A stretch of DNA of 5,335 nt. Origin: Comamonadaceae bacterium. Its GTDB lineage: Bacteria; Pseudomonadota; Gammaproteobacteria; Burkholderiales; Burkholderiaceae_C. Each line of letters begins with the position of its first letter. Positions within the stretch are counted from its first letter, which is position 1. A program made the position numbers and the translations under genes. The notes beneath the pieces were generated by a model, which had not been told where the DNA came from, searched no databases, and worked only from the letters and a program-made list of their open reading frames with translations. The stretch is taken from contig CANCCE010000193.1 of assembly GCA_947374505.1 (NCBI GenBank), positions 1 to 5,335 of the forward strand, read 5' to 3'. Positions 1 to 5,335 of the stretch are shown here, in pieces.

Positions 1-546
1 CTCAGCCGCGTTGGCCGTGGGCTCACTGAAAGCGCTGCGGTCCAACACGATGTCACCGCGAATCGCACGCACGCCACTGGCTTGCACCTGCGTCAGCAGC
101 GTTTGCAGTCGCTCAACGACGAGCTTCGGGTCTCCGCCGCCGCGCACCACCATGTTGCCATCGAGCAATCCGTTCTGAATGCGGCCGTCCATGGTGACGT
201 TGGTTTTCCACAAAAAATCCGGGCCCAGTACATCCAGCGCCGCGTAGGTGGTGACCAACTTCATGACCGAGGCCGGGTTCATGGCTTCGCCAGTGCGATG
301 GCTGAGGCGCGGCGGACGTTGACCGCTGGCATCGACCACCAACAAGCTCACCGCACTGGCGGGCACTTGCGCCCGCGCCAGCGCTTGGGTCATCGCTCTG
401 GGCAGGCGGGGCTCAGCGGCCCAGGCAACCGAGCCCGTCAGGCACAGCATCGACGCCACGGCGAACGCCGCGAGCCGTCGGCGTGGCTGAAGCCTTGCTG
501 AGCAGCCATGCGAAAAGGGGGTCTGAGAGCGCGCTGAAAAAGCCAT
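1..546 (-). CDS. dacB: D-alanyl-D-alanine carboxypeptidase/endopeptidase, PBP4 (DacB) type, N-terminal part
   Basis: Partial: 182 N-terminal residues are in the window and the gene runs off the left edge. PBP4-type enzymes (peptidase family S13) trim or cleave peptidoglycan cross-links in the periplasm. Visible features: a basic n-region (PRRRL, about residues 21-25), a hydrophobic stretch to about residue 40, and a likely signal peptidase site after AWA (41-43). The nucleophile motif SVMK (S93, K96) sits in the context NPASVMKLVTTYAAL, as is typical of this family. The GGGDP motif (136-140) also matches DacB. The SxN and KTG motifs would lie outside the window. ATG 546 is the only reasonable start, since no other start codon sits ahead of the signal peptide in this frame; no Shine-Dalgarno is seen. 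Residues 1-20 are an unusually long polar lead-in to the signal peptide. It is divergent from tsaB. Family assignment is firm; the exact start is less so. Confidence 0.9.
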   Translation of the reverse strand, partial: MAFSARSQTPFSHGCSARLQPRRRLAAFAVASMLCLTGSVAWAAEPRLPRAMTQALARAQVPASAVSLLVVDASGQRPPRLSHRTGEAMNPASVMKLVTTYAALDVLGPDFLWKTNVTMDGRIQNGLLDGNMVVRGGGDPKLVVERLQTLLTQVQASGVRAIRGDIVLDRSAFSEPTANAAE

Positions 547-615
547 CGGCGAATTATCATGGCTGGGCCTGTGGGTTGCCAGCGTGCCTCACTGACTTGA
601 CCGGATAATCAAGCC
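547..615. promoter_or_regulatory. divergent intergenic promoter region dacB/tsaB
   Basis: These 69 bases are the only non-coding stretch of any size, and they separate two divergent genes, so promoters for both are expected here. On the minus strand GATAAT (558-553) lies six bases before ATG 546, with CTGGCA 18 bases upstream as a weak -35 (4 of 6 matches to TTGACA). On the plus strand GATAAT (604-609) lies six bases before ATG 616, without a convincing -35 at normal spacing. Neither start has a Shine-Dalgarno sequence. Assigning these as -10 boxes is inference. Confidence 0.35.
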
Positions 616-1434
616 ATGCCCACGACTGTTTCCAGCACCGCCTTGACCCCGACCACGGGCCGCTTTCTGGCGTTTGACACCAGCACTGACCGCATGTCGA
701 TTGGCATCAGCGATGGCGCACAGCAGTGGTTGCATGAGGGCGCGGGCGGGCCGCTGTCGTCGACCTCCTTGATTCCCGCCATCTTGCAACTGCTGGCCGA
801 TGCCGGTCTGCGGCTCGACCAACTCGATGCGATTGCCTTTGGCCGCGGCCCGGGTTCTTTCACCGGCTTGCGAACGGCCTGTGCGGTCGCGCAAGGCTTG
901 GCCTTGGGCGCAGGCGTGCCGGTGCTACCGGTGGACTCGCTGCTGGCGCTGGCTGAAGAAGCGCGTTTTCAATGGGCGCTCGGGAATACATCTTCCGACA
1001 AAGCGCCGCTAACGATCACCGCAATGCTGGACGCCCGCATGGACGAAATGTATGTGCAGCACTTTCGCTTGAGTGATGGCGCTTGCCACGCGCTCGCGCC
1101 TTGTGTTTTGGTTAGGCCTGAGGCTTTGCAATTGAGCGCCGTGCTTGAAAATGCAGAGGGCTCAGACAGCGAATCTCAGCATGGACTGGCCGGCAACGTG
1201 TTTGAGGTCTATGCCGTGCGGCTGCCTGCCCTCGTGACCGACTGCAGCCGTTTGACCGCTCTGCCAGGCGCCGCGGCGATGCTGCGCTTGGCACCGGCCA
1301 TGCTGGCGGCGGGCGCTGCACTGGACGCGTCACAAGCGCTGCCGCTGTACATCCGGGACAAAGTGGCATTGACCACCGATGAACGCGCCGAGGTGAAGCG
1401 CCGAACACAGCTGGAACAGGTCAACCCGTCATGA
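616..1434 (+). CDS. tsaB: tRNA threonylcarbamoyladenosine biosynthesis protein TsaB
   Basis: 272 aa. TsaB (YeaZ) is the scaffold partner of the TsaD catalytic subunit and TsaE in making t6A37 in ANN-decoding tRNAs in the cytoplasm. Motifs: an ASKHA-fold opening strand LAFDTSTDRMSIGISD (18-33), the family signature FGRGPGSFTGLRTACAVAQG (75-94), the following segment VPVLPVDSLLALA (101-113), MLDARMDEMYV (137-147), and the C-terminal LYIRDKVALT (244-253). The start is well bounded: an in-frame TGA at 598-600 precedes ATG 616, with no other start codon between. The protein has about 15 extra N-terminal residues compared with family members that begin right at the first strand, and it is slightly longer than the usual 230-240 aa. 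No Shine-Dalgarno is visible. It is the first gene of an operon and overlaps rimI by ATGA. The tsaB-rimI pairing is common in proteobacteria. Confidence 0.96.
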   Translation: MPTTVSSTALTPTTGRFLAFDTSTDRMSIGISDGAQQWLHEGAGGPLSSTSLIPAILQLLADAGLRLDQLDAIAFGRGPGSFTGLRTACAVAQGLALGAGVPVLPVDSLLALAEEARFQWALGNTSSDKAPLTITAMLDARMDEMYVQHFRLSDGACHALAPCVLVRPEALQLSAVLENAEGSDSESQHGLAGNVFEVYAVRLPALVTDCSRLTALPGAAAMLRLAPAMLAAGAALDASQALPLYIRDKVALTTDERAEVKRRTQLEQVNPS

Positions 1435-1916
1435 ATGCCGTCCTGCAACCCAGAGAGGTCCGACTCGAGGCCATGACCGTGCCTTGGCTGGAACAGGTTG
1501 CCAGCATCGAAAAAAGCGCTTATCCCCACCCATGGCTGTCCGGCAATTTTGCGGATTCGCTGACCGCCGGTTACCCGTGCCAGATGCTCTTGGCGGACAC
1601 GCCAAACGGCAGCGAGCCTGAGCTGATGGGCTACTTTGTCGCCATGAAAGGCGTCGACGAAGTGCACCTGCTCAACATCACCGTCGCGCCGATGTACCAG
1701 GGCCAAGGCTTTGCCCGGCTGCTGCTGGACGCGCTGTGCCTGTGGGCGCGCGGGCAGGGTGCCGAATGGCTGTGGCTGGAAGTGCGCATCAGCAACACCC
1801 GAGCGCGGCAAATCTACGAACATTGCGGATTCAAGCATGTCGGCACGCGCCGCAACTATTACCCGCTGAGCGCTTTCGAACGCGAAGACGCGATCGTCAT
1901 GAGTCTGGCATTGTGA
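1431..1916 (+). CDS. rimI: ribosomal protein S18-alanine N-acetyltransferase RimI
   Basis: 161 aa, GNAT family. RimI transfers acetyl from acetyl-CoA to protein N-termini, classically ribosomal protein S18. Visible: YPHPW (31-35) near the N-terminus, corresponding to the HAFPW segment of enteric RimI; the core strand LLNITVAP (80-87); the acetyl-CoA loop QGQGFA (90-95), with Ala where enteric RimI has Gly; and LWLEVRISN (114-122). Lined up with Salmonella RimI, E117 and Y129 (in IYEHCGF) fall at the catalytic E103 and Y115 with the same 12-residue spacing. The C-terminal signature RRNYYP (140-145) followed by EDAIVM (152-157) is specific to RimI. The start ATG overlaps the tsaB stop as ATGA, implying translational coupling. 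Ten bases separate it from the next gene. Confidence 0.95.
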   Translation: MNAVLQPREVRLEAMTVPWLEQVASIEKSAYPHPWLSGNFADSLTAGYPCQMLLADTPNGSEPELMGYFVAMKGVDEVHLLNITVAPMYQGQGFARLLLDALCLWARGQGAEWLWLEVRISNTRARQIYEHCGFKHVGTRRNYYPLSAFEREDAIVMSLAL

Positions 1917-1926
1917 AAGCCCCCGC

Positions 1927-2721
1927 ATGAGCCTCGACCTCGACAAACGCCAACGCGCGATGCTGCGCGAAATGGGCATCCGACTCTGGCAACCGCAGCC
2001 GGCAGTCGCTGAAGTGGCTGCCGTTGTCGCGCACCTTAAAGCGCCAAAGATTTCTGTAGCAACGCCGACATCGCCGGCCTTGTCTGCACCTGAGTCGACG
2101 GCCATGCCATCGATTCAACCGCCCATTGCATCAATGCCTGCGCCGGAAACCGCTGTTCAAGCCAACACGACGATCCAAAGCAGTAACGGCTGGTCTCTCG
2201 GCGAAGCGCGTGCGCTGTACGCCAAACCAACCGCCGACAACGGCCAACCCGCCGTCCCCGGCGCCGCTGCACGCTGGCTGCTGCTGATCGAAACGCCGCC
2301 GGGCGCCACCGATGCCGATCCGCTCGCAGGTGACGTGGGCAAACTGCTCGACAACATGTTACGTGCGGCCGGACTGCACCAAAGCGCCAGCGCGGTGTGT
2401 GTGCCGGTGTCGCGCCGCTTAGCGCCTGCCACTGCGGAGAATGACGCCTCACTTGAGGTGGCGCTGGCCGAACTGCTCAAGACAGAAAAATTTGACGTCA
2501 TCCTCATCATGGGACGGTTGGCGGCGCAGGCCCTGCTGCAGTCAACCGAGCCGCTGGGCAAGTTGCGCGGACGGGCGCATCAGCTTGCGGGTATTGCAGC
2601 GGTGGTCACTTACGACGCAGCATATCTGCTGCGCAGCCTGCCCGACAAGGCCAAAGCCTGGGACGATCTGTGCCGGGCGCAGCATATTGCTGGCCAGGCA
2701 CTTCTTACAATACCCGCATGA
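1927..2721 (+). CDS. divergent uracil-DNA glycosylase superfamily protein (family-4-like), probably inactive or altered
   Basis: 264 aa. The C-terminal two thirds look like a family 4 UDG fold: a hydrophobic strand WLLLIETPPG (117-126) in place of the GEAPG motif, PLAGDVGKLLDNML (132-145) matching the PFVGxAGxLLxxML region, IMGRLAAQALL (194-204), KLRGRAH (212-218), and VTYDAAYLLRSLPDKAKAWDDL (227-248) matching VTYHPAYLLRxPxxKxxxWxDL. Key departures: the conserved His of that last motif is Asp230, the motif I loop is shortened and altered, and the only cysteines are C158 and C249, so the four Fe-S ligands of family 4 are absent. Residues 1-22 form a basic helix-like head (DKRQRAMLREMGIRLW), and 40-80 an Ala/Pro/Ser/Thr-rich linker. 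The fold is supported; uracil excision is doubtful. ATG 2718 of pyrF overlaps its stop. Confidence 0.75.
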   Translation: MSLDLDKRQRAMLREMGIRLWQPQPAVAEVAAVVAHLKAPKISVATPTSPALSAPESTAMPSIQPPIASMPAPETAVQANTTIQSSNGWSLGEARALYAKPTADNGQPAVPGAAARWLLLIETPPGATDADPLAGDVGKLLDNMLRAAGLHQSASAVCVPVSRRLAPATAENDASLEVALAELLKTEKFDVILIMGRLAAQALLQSTEPLGKLRGRAHQLAGIAAVVTYDAAYLLRSLPDKAKAWDDLCRAQHIAGQALLTIPA

Positions 2722-3569
2722 CATTTCTCGACATGCTCGATGCCGCCGGACGGCAGAACCAATCCATGCTGTGCGTGGGGCTGGATCCGGAACCCACCCG
2801 CTTCCCCGGCAAGCTCAAGGGCGACGCCAACAAAATTTATGATTTTTGCGCGGCTATCGTCGATGCCACGGCCGATCTCGTGGTCTCCTTCAAACCGCAA
2901 ATCGCTTACTTTGCTGCGCATCGCGCCGAAGGCCAGCTCGAGCGCTTGATGGAGCACATGCGCCGCGTGGCGCCGCAGGTGCCGATCATTCTGGACGCCA
3001 AGCGCGGCGACATCGGCAGCACCGCGCAGCAGTATGCGATTGAAGCTTTCGAGCGCTACGGCGCTGACGCTGTGACGCTCTCGCCGTTCATGGGTTTTGA
3101 CTCGGTCGCGCCGTATTTGCAGTACCAAGGGAAGGGGGCATTTTTACTGTGCCGCACCTCCAACCCCGGCGGTGACGATTTGCAAAACCAGCGCCTTGCC
3201 TCGGTAAAAGGCCAACCGCTGCTCTATGAGCATGTGGCGCGTCTGGCCCAAGGCCCTTGGAACCTGAACGGCCAACTCGGTCTGGTGGTCGGCGCCACCT
3301 ACCCGGCCGAAATCGAACGGGTGCGCCAAGTCGCCCCCACGCTGCCGCTGTTGATTCCCGGTGTTGGCGCCCAAGGCGGTGACGCCGTGGCCACCGTGCG
3401 CGCCGGTTACAAAGCCGGTGCGCCCATCATTGTCAATTCATCGCGGGCGATTTTGTACGCCTCGTCGGGCGACGACTTTGCCGACGCCGCCCGCCGCGAA
3501 GCCATCAAGACGCGGGATGTGTTGCAGGCGGCTCTGACTCTCGCCGCTGACTTACCGATAGGTCAATAA
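2718..3569 (+). CDS. pyrF: orotidine 5'-phosphate decarboxylase (type 2)
   Basis: 283 aa. PyrF decarboxylates OMP to UMP, the last step of de novo pyrimidine synthesis, as a cytoplasmic TIM-barrel dimer. Visible: LCVGLDPEP (18-26), FKPQIAYF (58-65), and the signature ILDAKRGDIGSTA (91-103). K59, D93, K95 and D98 form the conserved Lys/Asp network. GVGAQGGD (215-222) is the phosphate loop, followed by IIVNSSRAI (237-245) with R243. Length and the DAKRGDIGSTA form fit the type 2 subfamily (about 270-280 aa). The frame is open upstream to an ATG at 2670, but family alignment starts at MTFLDML, so ATG 2718 is chosen. It overlaps the stop of the upstream gene as ATGA and lacks a Shine-Dalgarno, which implies coupled translation. 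Last gene of the operon; its stop is 8 bases from a convergent gene. Confidence 0.95.
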   Translation: MTFLDMLDAAGRQNQSMLCVGLDPEPTRFPGKLKGDANKIYDFCAAIVDATADLVVSFKPQIAYFAAHRAEGQLERLMEHMRRVAPQVPIILDAKRGDIGSTAQQYAIEAFERYGADAVTLSPFMGFDSVAPYLQYQGKGAFLLCRTSNPGGDDLQNQRLASVKGQPLLYEHVARLAQGPWNLNGQLGLVVGATYPAEIERVRQVAPTLPLLIPGVGAQGGDAVATVRAGYKAGAPIIVNSSRAILYASSGDDFADAARREAIKTRDVLQAALTLAADLPIGQ

Positions 3570-3577
3570 GCGGCCAT

Positions 3578-4498
3578 TCAGCTTTCTGAAAACCGCCGTT
3601 CCCAGGCCTCGACTTCCGCCAAGCCCATCGTCTCGCTGTATTCCTGCAGGCTGAACATGCGGCCGCGCGAGGCTTCGGTGTGGCCGTCACGTTGCAGGTT
3701 TTGCAGCGCTTCGCGCATCGCAAAGCCAACGGTGTTGCGTATCAGGCCAGGGTAAATCGCCAGCCCGATGCCGTGTGTGTGCAGGGCATCGGCATGCAAC
3801 CCGGCCAAGGCACCACCGGCGTCGATGTTCACCATGCACGGAATGCTGATGGCATCGGCCACGCGGCGAATGTCGTCCAGAATGCCGGCGTGGCCTTTCA
3901 GCTCGACAAAGACCGCCGCAGCGCCCACGCGCTCGAAGGCCTGCGCACGGCGGATGGCTTCGGGCAAGCCGTGCGCCGCGGCGCTGTCGGTGCGGCCGAT
4001 GATCAAGAAATCAGGGTCGTTGCGTGCCGCCACAGCGGCTTCAATCTTCGCCACCGCTTCGGCAAAGTCGAGCACGCTACGGGCACCCGGCAGTTGTGCG
4101 CAACGCTTAGGTGAGAGCTGGTCTTCGATGTGAATGCCGGCGACGCCGGCCGCTTCAAACTCTTGCACGGTACGCCGCACGGCCACGATGCCGCCGTAAC
4201 CGGTGTCCGCGTCGCAGATCAGGGGCACATCGATGCAGGCCGCCACGTTGCGGGCATGGTTGGCCATCAGGGACAAGTCCACCAGACCAACATCGGGCCG
4301 GCCCAACAGGGAGGCAGAGACGCCATTGCCGGTCATATACGCCGCTTCAAAACCGGCTTGCGCCACCAAGCGCGCGCCATAACCGTCGAAGATGCCGGGC
4401 GCAATCAGTGCGGGTGCGGTGCGACCGGCACCGTTCAGGCGCTGGCGCAACTGACGGCGCATTTGGCCGAAACGCCCGACAGCAGAAACCGCGCTCAT
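3578..4498 (-). CDS. isocitrate lyase/PEP mutase superfamily C-C lyase (2-methylisocitrate or 2,3-dimethylmalate lyase-like)
   Basis: 306 aa. Members of this superfamily are Mg-dependent TIM barrels that cleave or form C-C or P-C bonds next to a carboxylate. Visible: APGIFDGYGARLVAQAGF (33-50), YMTGNGVSASLLGRPD (54-69), the metal-site motif CDADTGYGG (95-103; D96, D98), HIEDQLSPKRC (123-133) with E125/D126 and the lyase-type Cys133, IIGRTDS (166-172), and the C-terminal region YPGLIRNT (249-256). The Cys in KRC separates lyases from PEP mutase and oxaloacetate decarboxylase branches. The residues after it are AQLPG rather than GH as in isocitrate and methylisocitrate lyases. The open frame extends upstream to 4684, but that part is antisense-like composition inside the next gene. 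ATG 4498 fits the family N-terminus, has AGGTG (4508-4504) five bases before it, and overlaps the upstream stop as ATGA. Exact substrate unknown. Confidence 0.85.
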   Translation of the reverse strand: MSAVSAVGRFGQMRRQLRQRLNGAGRTAPALIAPGIFDGYGARLVAQAGFEAAYMTGNGVSASLLGRPDVGLVDLSLMANHARNVAACIDVPLICDADTGYGGIVAVRRTVQEFEAAGVAGIHIEDQLSPKRCAQLPGARSVLDFAEAVAKIEAAVAARNDPDFLIIGRTDSAAAHGLPEAIRRAQAFERVGAAAVFVELKGHAGILDDIRRVADAISIPCMVNIDAGGALAGLHADALHTHGIGLAIYPGLIRNTVGFAMREALQNLQRDGHTEASRGRMFSLQEYSETMGLAEVEAWERRFSES

Positions 4499-5013
4499 GC
4501 GGGCACCTGCCAGTCCGGGTATTTTTGTAGAAACGGAATCAGGCCGCCTTCGCGCAACAGCGCGCGGATAACTGGTGGCAAAGCGCGCATCGATCGGCCG
4601 GCAGGCCAGCCGGCAACTTGCAACAGCTGGGCTTGCAAGTCCAGCACCAGCGTGCTGCCCGAGGTGATGTCGGTGGTGTCGCATTCGAGCACCGGCAAAC
4701 CGTTGTTGATGGCATTGCGGAAAAACTGCCGTCCGAACGACGGTGCGACGATCGCCGCCACGCCCATGCGCCGCAGCACATGAACCGCCTGTTCACGCGA
4801 AGAATTGATACCGAAATGCGTGCCGGCGACGATGATGCCGCCCGGCTGAAAGCGCGATGCAAAGCCGGGTGACAGCGCCTCGAAAGCGTGCGCGGCGATA
4901 TAGGCGTCGTCCTTGCCGGGCAGGTACTTGCCGGAACAATTCAGGTCGGTGTTGACGTCGTCACCCAGCACATAAGCCGGGCCGGAAATCTGGTCGTGTG
5001 TCACTTCAGACAT
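4495..5013 (-). CDS. aconitase-family small subunit, LeuD/DmdB-like (swivel domain)
   Basis: 172 aa, the usual size of the archaeal-type LeuD small subunit. It should pair with the large subunit encoded just upstream to form a [4Fe-4S] hydro-lyase that moves or adds water on a malate- or citrate-type acid. Visible: GDDVNTD (17-23), the substrate-loop region GKYLPG (28-33), VAGTHFGINSSREQAV (62-77) containing the conserved SSRE, and SFGRQFFRNAINNGLPVLE (92-110). SSREQ in place of SSREH is also seen in archaeal homoaconitase-type subunits. In Methanocaldococcus jannaschii proteins the loop after the Tyr reads YLRT (homoaconitase) or YLVY (isopropylmalate isomerase); here it reads YLPG. A strong Shine-Dalgarno precedes ATG 5013. 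The start overlaps the large-subunit stop by 8 bases and its stop overlaps the lyase start. Leucine biosynthesis is not favoured, because the downstream neighbour is a lyase. Confidence 0.88.
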   Translation of the reverse strand: MSEVTHDQISGPAYVLGDDVNTDLNCSGKYLPGKDDAYIAAHAFEALSPGFASRFQPGGIIVAGTHFGINSSREQAVHVLRRMGVAAIVAPSFGRQFFRNAINNGLPVLECDTTDITSGSTLVLDLQAQLLQVAGWPAGRSMRALPPVIRALLREGGLIPFLQKYPDWQVPA

Positions 5014-5335
5014 GTGCTGCCTCCCATTGGCCGCCCGGCACGGTGCGCGGGTCGGTGATGCATCCCGTCAGGGCCGATGCCGCCACGGTCGCGGCTGAGC
5101 CAAGCCAGATATCGGCCTCATGGTTGCCCAAACGCCCTTTGAAATTTCGGTTCGCGCTAGAGATCACAACCTCCCGATCGCCGGGGATCAGGTGGTTGGT
5201 GATGCCGACGCAAGTACCGCAACCGGCAGCCTCGAAAGAAGCACCCGCTTCGGTCAGAATTTCGATCAACCCCTCGCGCAAAGCGGCCAGGTAAATCTGC
5301 CGAGATGCTGGTGTCACGATCATCCGCACGCCCGG
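5006..5335 (-). CDS. aconitase-family large subunit, LeuC/DmdA-like, C-terminal end
   Basis: Partial: the last 109 residues; the 5' part lies beyond the right edge, and the frame stays open to the window end. Large subunits of this family hold the [4Fe-4S] cluster and the dehydratase active site. Visible: the segment PASRQIYLAALREGLIE, then AAGCGTCVGITNHL, where CxxC gives two of the three cluster cysteines (the first lies outside the window), and SSANRNFKGRLGNHEADIWLGS followed by TVAASALTG, which is the standard C-terminal block of LeuC-type subunits. The in-frame GTG at 5329 is internal, not a start. The stop overlaps the start of the small subunit by 8 bases, so the two are almost certainly made in step. 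Substrate cannot be decided from this fragment; homoaconitase, isopropylmalate isomerase and dimethylmaleate hydratase share these motifs. Confidence 0.88.
   Translation of the reverse strand, partial: PGVRMIVTPASRQIYLAALREGLIEILTEAGASFEAAGCGTCVGITNHLIPGDREVVISSANRNFKGRLGNHEADIWLGSAATVAASALTGCITDPRTVPGGQWEAAHV
5020..5025 (-). promoter_or_regulatory. ribosome binding site of the LeuD-like gene
   Basis: GGGAGG on the minus strand (5025-5020) lies six bases before ATG 5013, inside the last codons of the large-subunit gene. It is the clearest Shine-Dalgarno in the window and fixes the small-subunit start. Confidence 0.8.

Noticed and set aside
82..501. Plus-strand open frame of 139 codons opposite dacB
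   Set aside because: Rich in His, Arg and Gln as antisense frames often are; the minus strand has the SxxK and GGGDP motifs of PBP4.
597..602. TTGACC as a -35 box for tsaB
   Set aside because: It is one base from the GATAAT at 604-609 and has no -10 at normal spacing ahead of the ATG.
1209..2105. Long minus-strand open frame (298 codons) opposite tsaB, rimI and the UDG-like gene
   Set aside because: It spans three well-supported genes on the other strand, has no recognisable domain, and fits the antisense open frames expected in GC-rich coding DNA.
2670..2717. Upstream in-frame ATG that would add 16 residues to PyrF
   Set aside because: The extra residues resemble no PyrF N-terminus and lie within the UDG-like gene; ATG 2718 gives the family start and an ATGA junction.
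3577..3590. TTCAG-CTTT-CTGAA hairpin as a bidirectional terminator
   Set aside because: Five base pairs with no T tract on either side is too weak to call; kept only as context for the convergent junction.
4499..4684. N-terminal extension of 62 residues on the lyase
   Set aside because: It lies inside the LeuD-like gene in another frame, is Arg/His/Ala-rich, and has no superfamily similarity; ATG 4498 has AGGTG five bases before it and an ATGA overlap.
4130..4783. Plus-strand open frame of 217 codons opposite the lyase and LeuD-like genes
   Set aside because: Antisense to two clear family members, with no motif or ribosome binding site that would support it.
4495..5335. Leucine biosynthesis leuCD genes
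   Set aside because: The downstream partner is a C-C lyase rather than leuB, and the small-subunit loop does not match the isopropylmalate isomerase pattern; a dedicated catabolic hydratase is more likely, though not proven.

Overview
This is a GC-rich bacterial window of dense, intron-free genes with short or overlapping junctions. The gene content and residue style suggest a betaproteobacterium, most likely Burkholderiales near the Comamonadaceae: tsaB-rimI followed by a degenerate uracil-DNA-glycosylase-like gene, a type-2 PyrF, and a LeuC/LeuD/lyase set. That placement is inference from family knowledge, because no rRNA or other marker gene is present.

Layout: (1) Positions 1-546, minus strand, hold the N-terminal part of a D-Ala-D-Ala carboxypeptidase of the PBP4/DacB type, running off the left edge. 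(2) Positions 547-615 are a 69-bp divergent intergenic region with a GATAAT -10-like box six bases before each start codon, which suggests short-leader or leaderless transcripts in both directions. (3) Positions 616-3569, plus strand, form a compact four-gene operon: tsaB (t6A tRNA modification), rimI (protein N-terminal acetyltransferase), a divergent UDG-superfamily protein, and pyrF (UMP synthesis). tsaB/rimI and the UDG-like gene/pyrF each share an ATGA stop-start overlap; rimI and the UDG-like gene are 10 bases apart. (4) Only 8 bases separate the pyrF stop from the stop of the convergent operon. (5) Positions 3578-5335, minus strand, hold a three-gene set read right to left: the C-terminal end of an aconitase/LeuC-type large subunit (cut by the right edge), its LeuD-type small subunit, and a lyase of the isocitrate lyase/PEP mutase superfamily. 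These overlap by 8 and 4 bases.

The plus-strand operon is mostly housekeeping. The two points of most interest are the UDG-like protein, which appears to have lost the Fe-S cysteines and the catalytic His of family 4, and the minus-strand set. There, an Fe-S hydro-lyase heterodimer is translationally linked to a C-C lyase. This resembles the logic of the dimethylmaleate hydratase plus 2,3-dimethylmalate lyase steps of anaerobic nicotinate breakdown, or of other (alkyl)malate/citrate-type hydratase-lyase pathways. It points to a two-step catabolic module whose substrate cannot be read from this sequence. There are no RNA genes, mobile elements, CRISPR arrays or large repeats that I can support, and no gene-free stretch over 300 bases.
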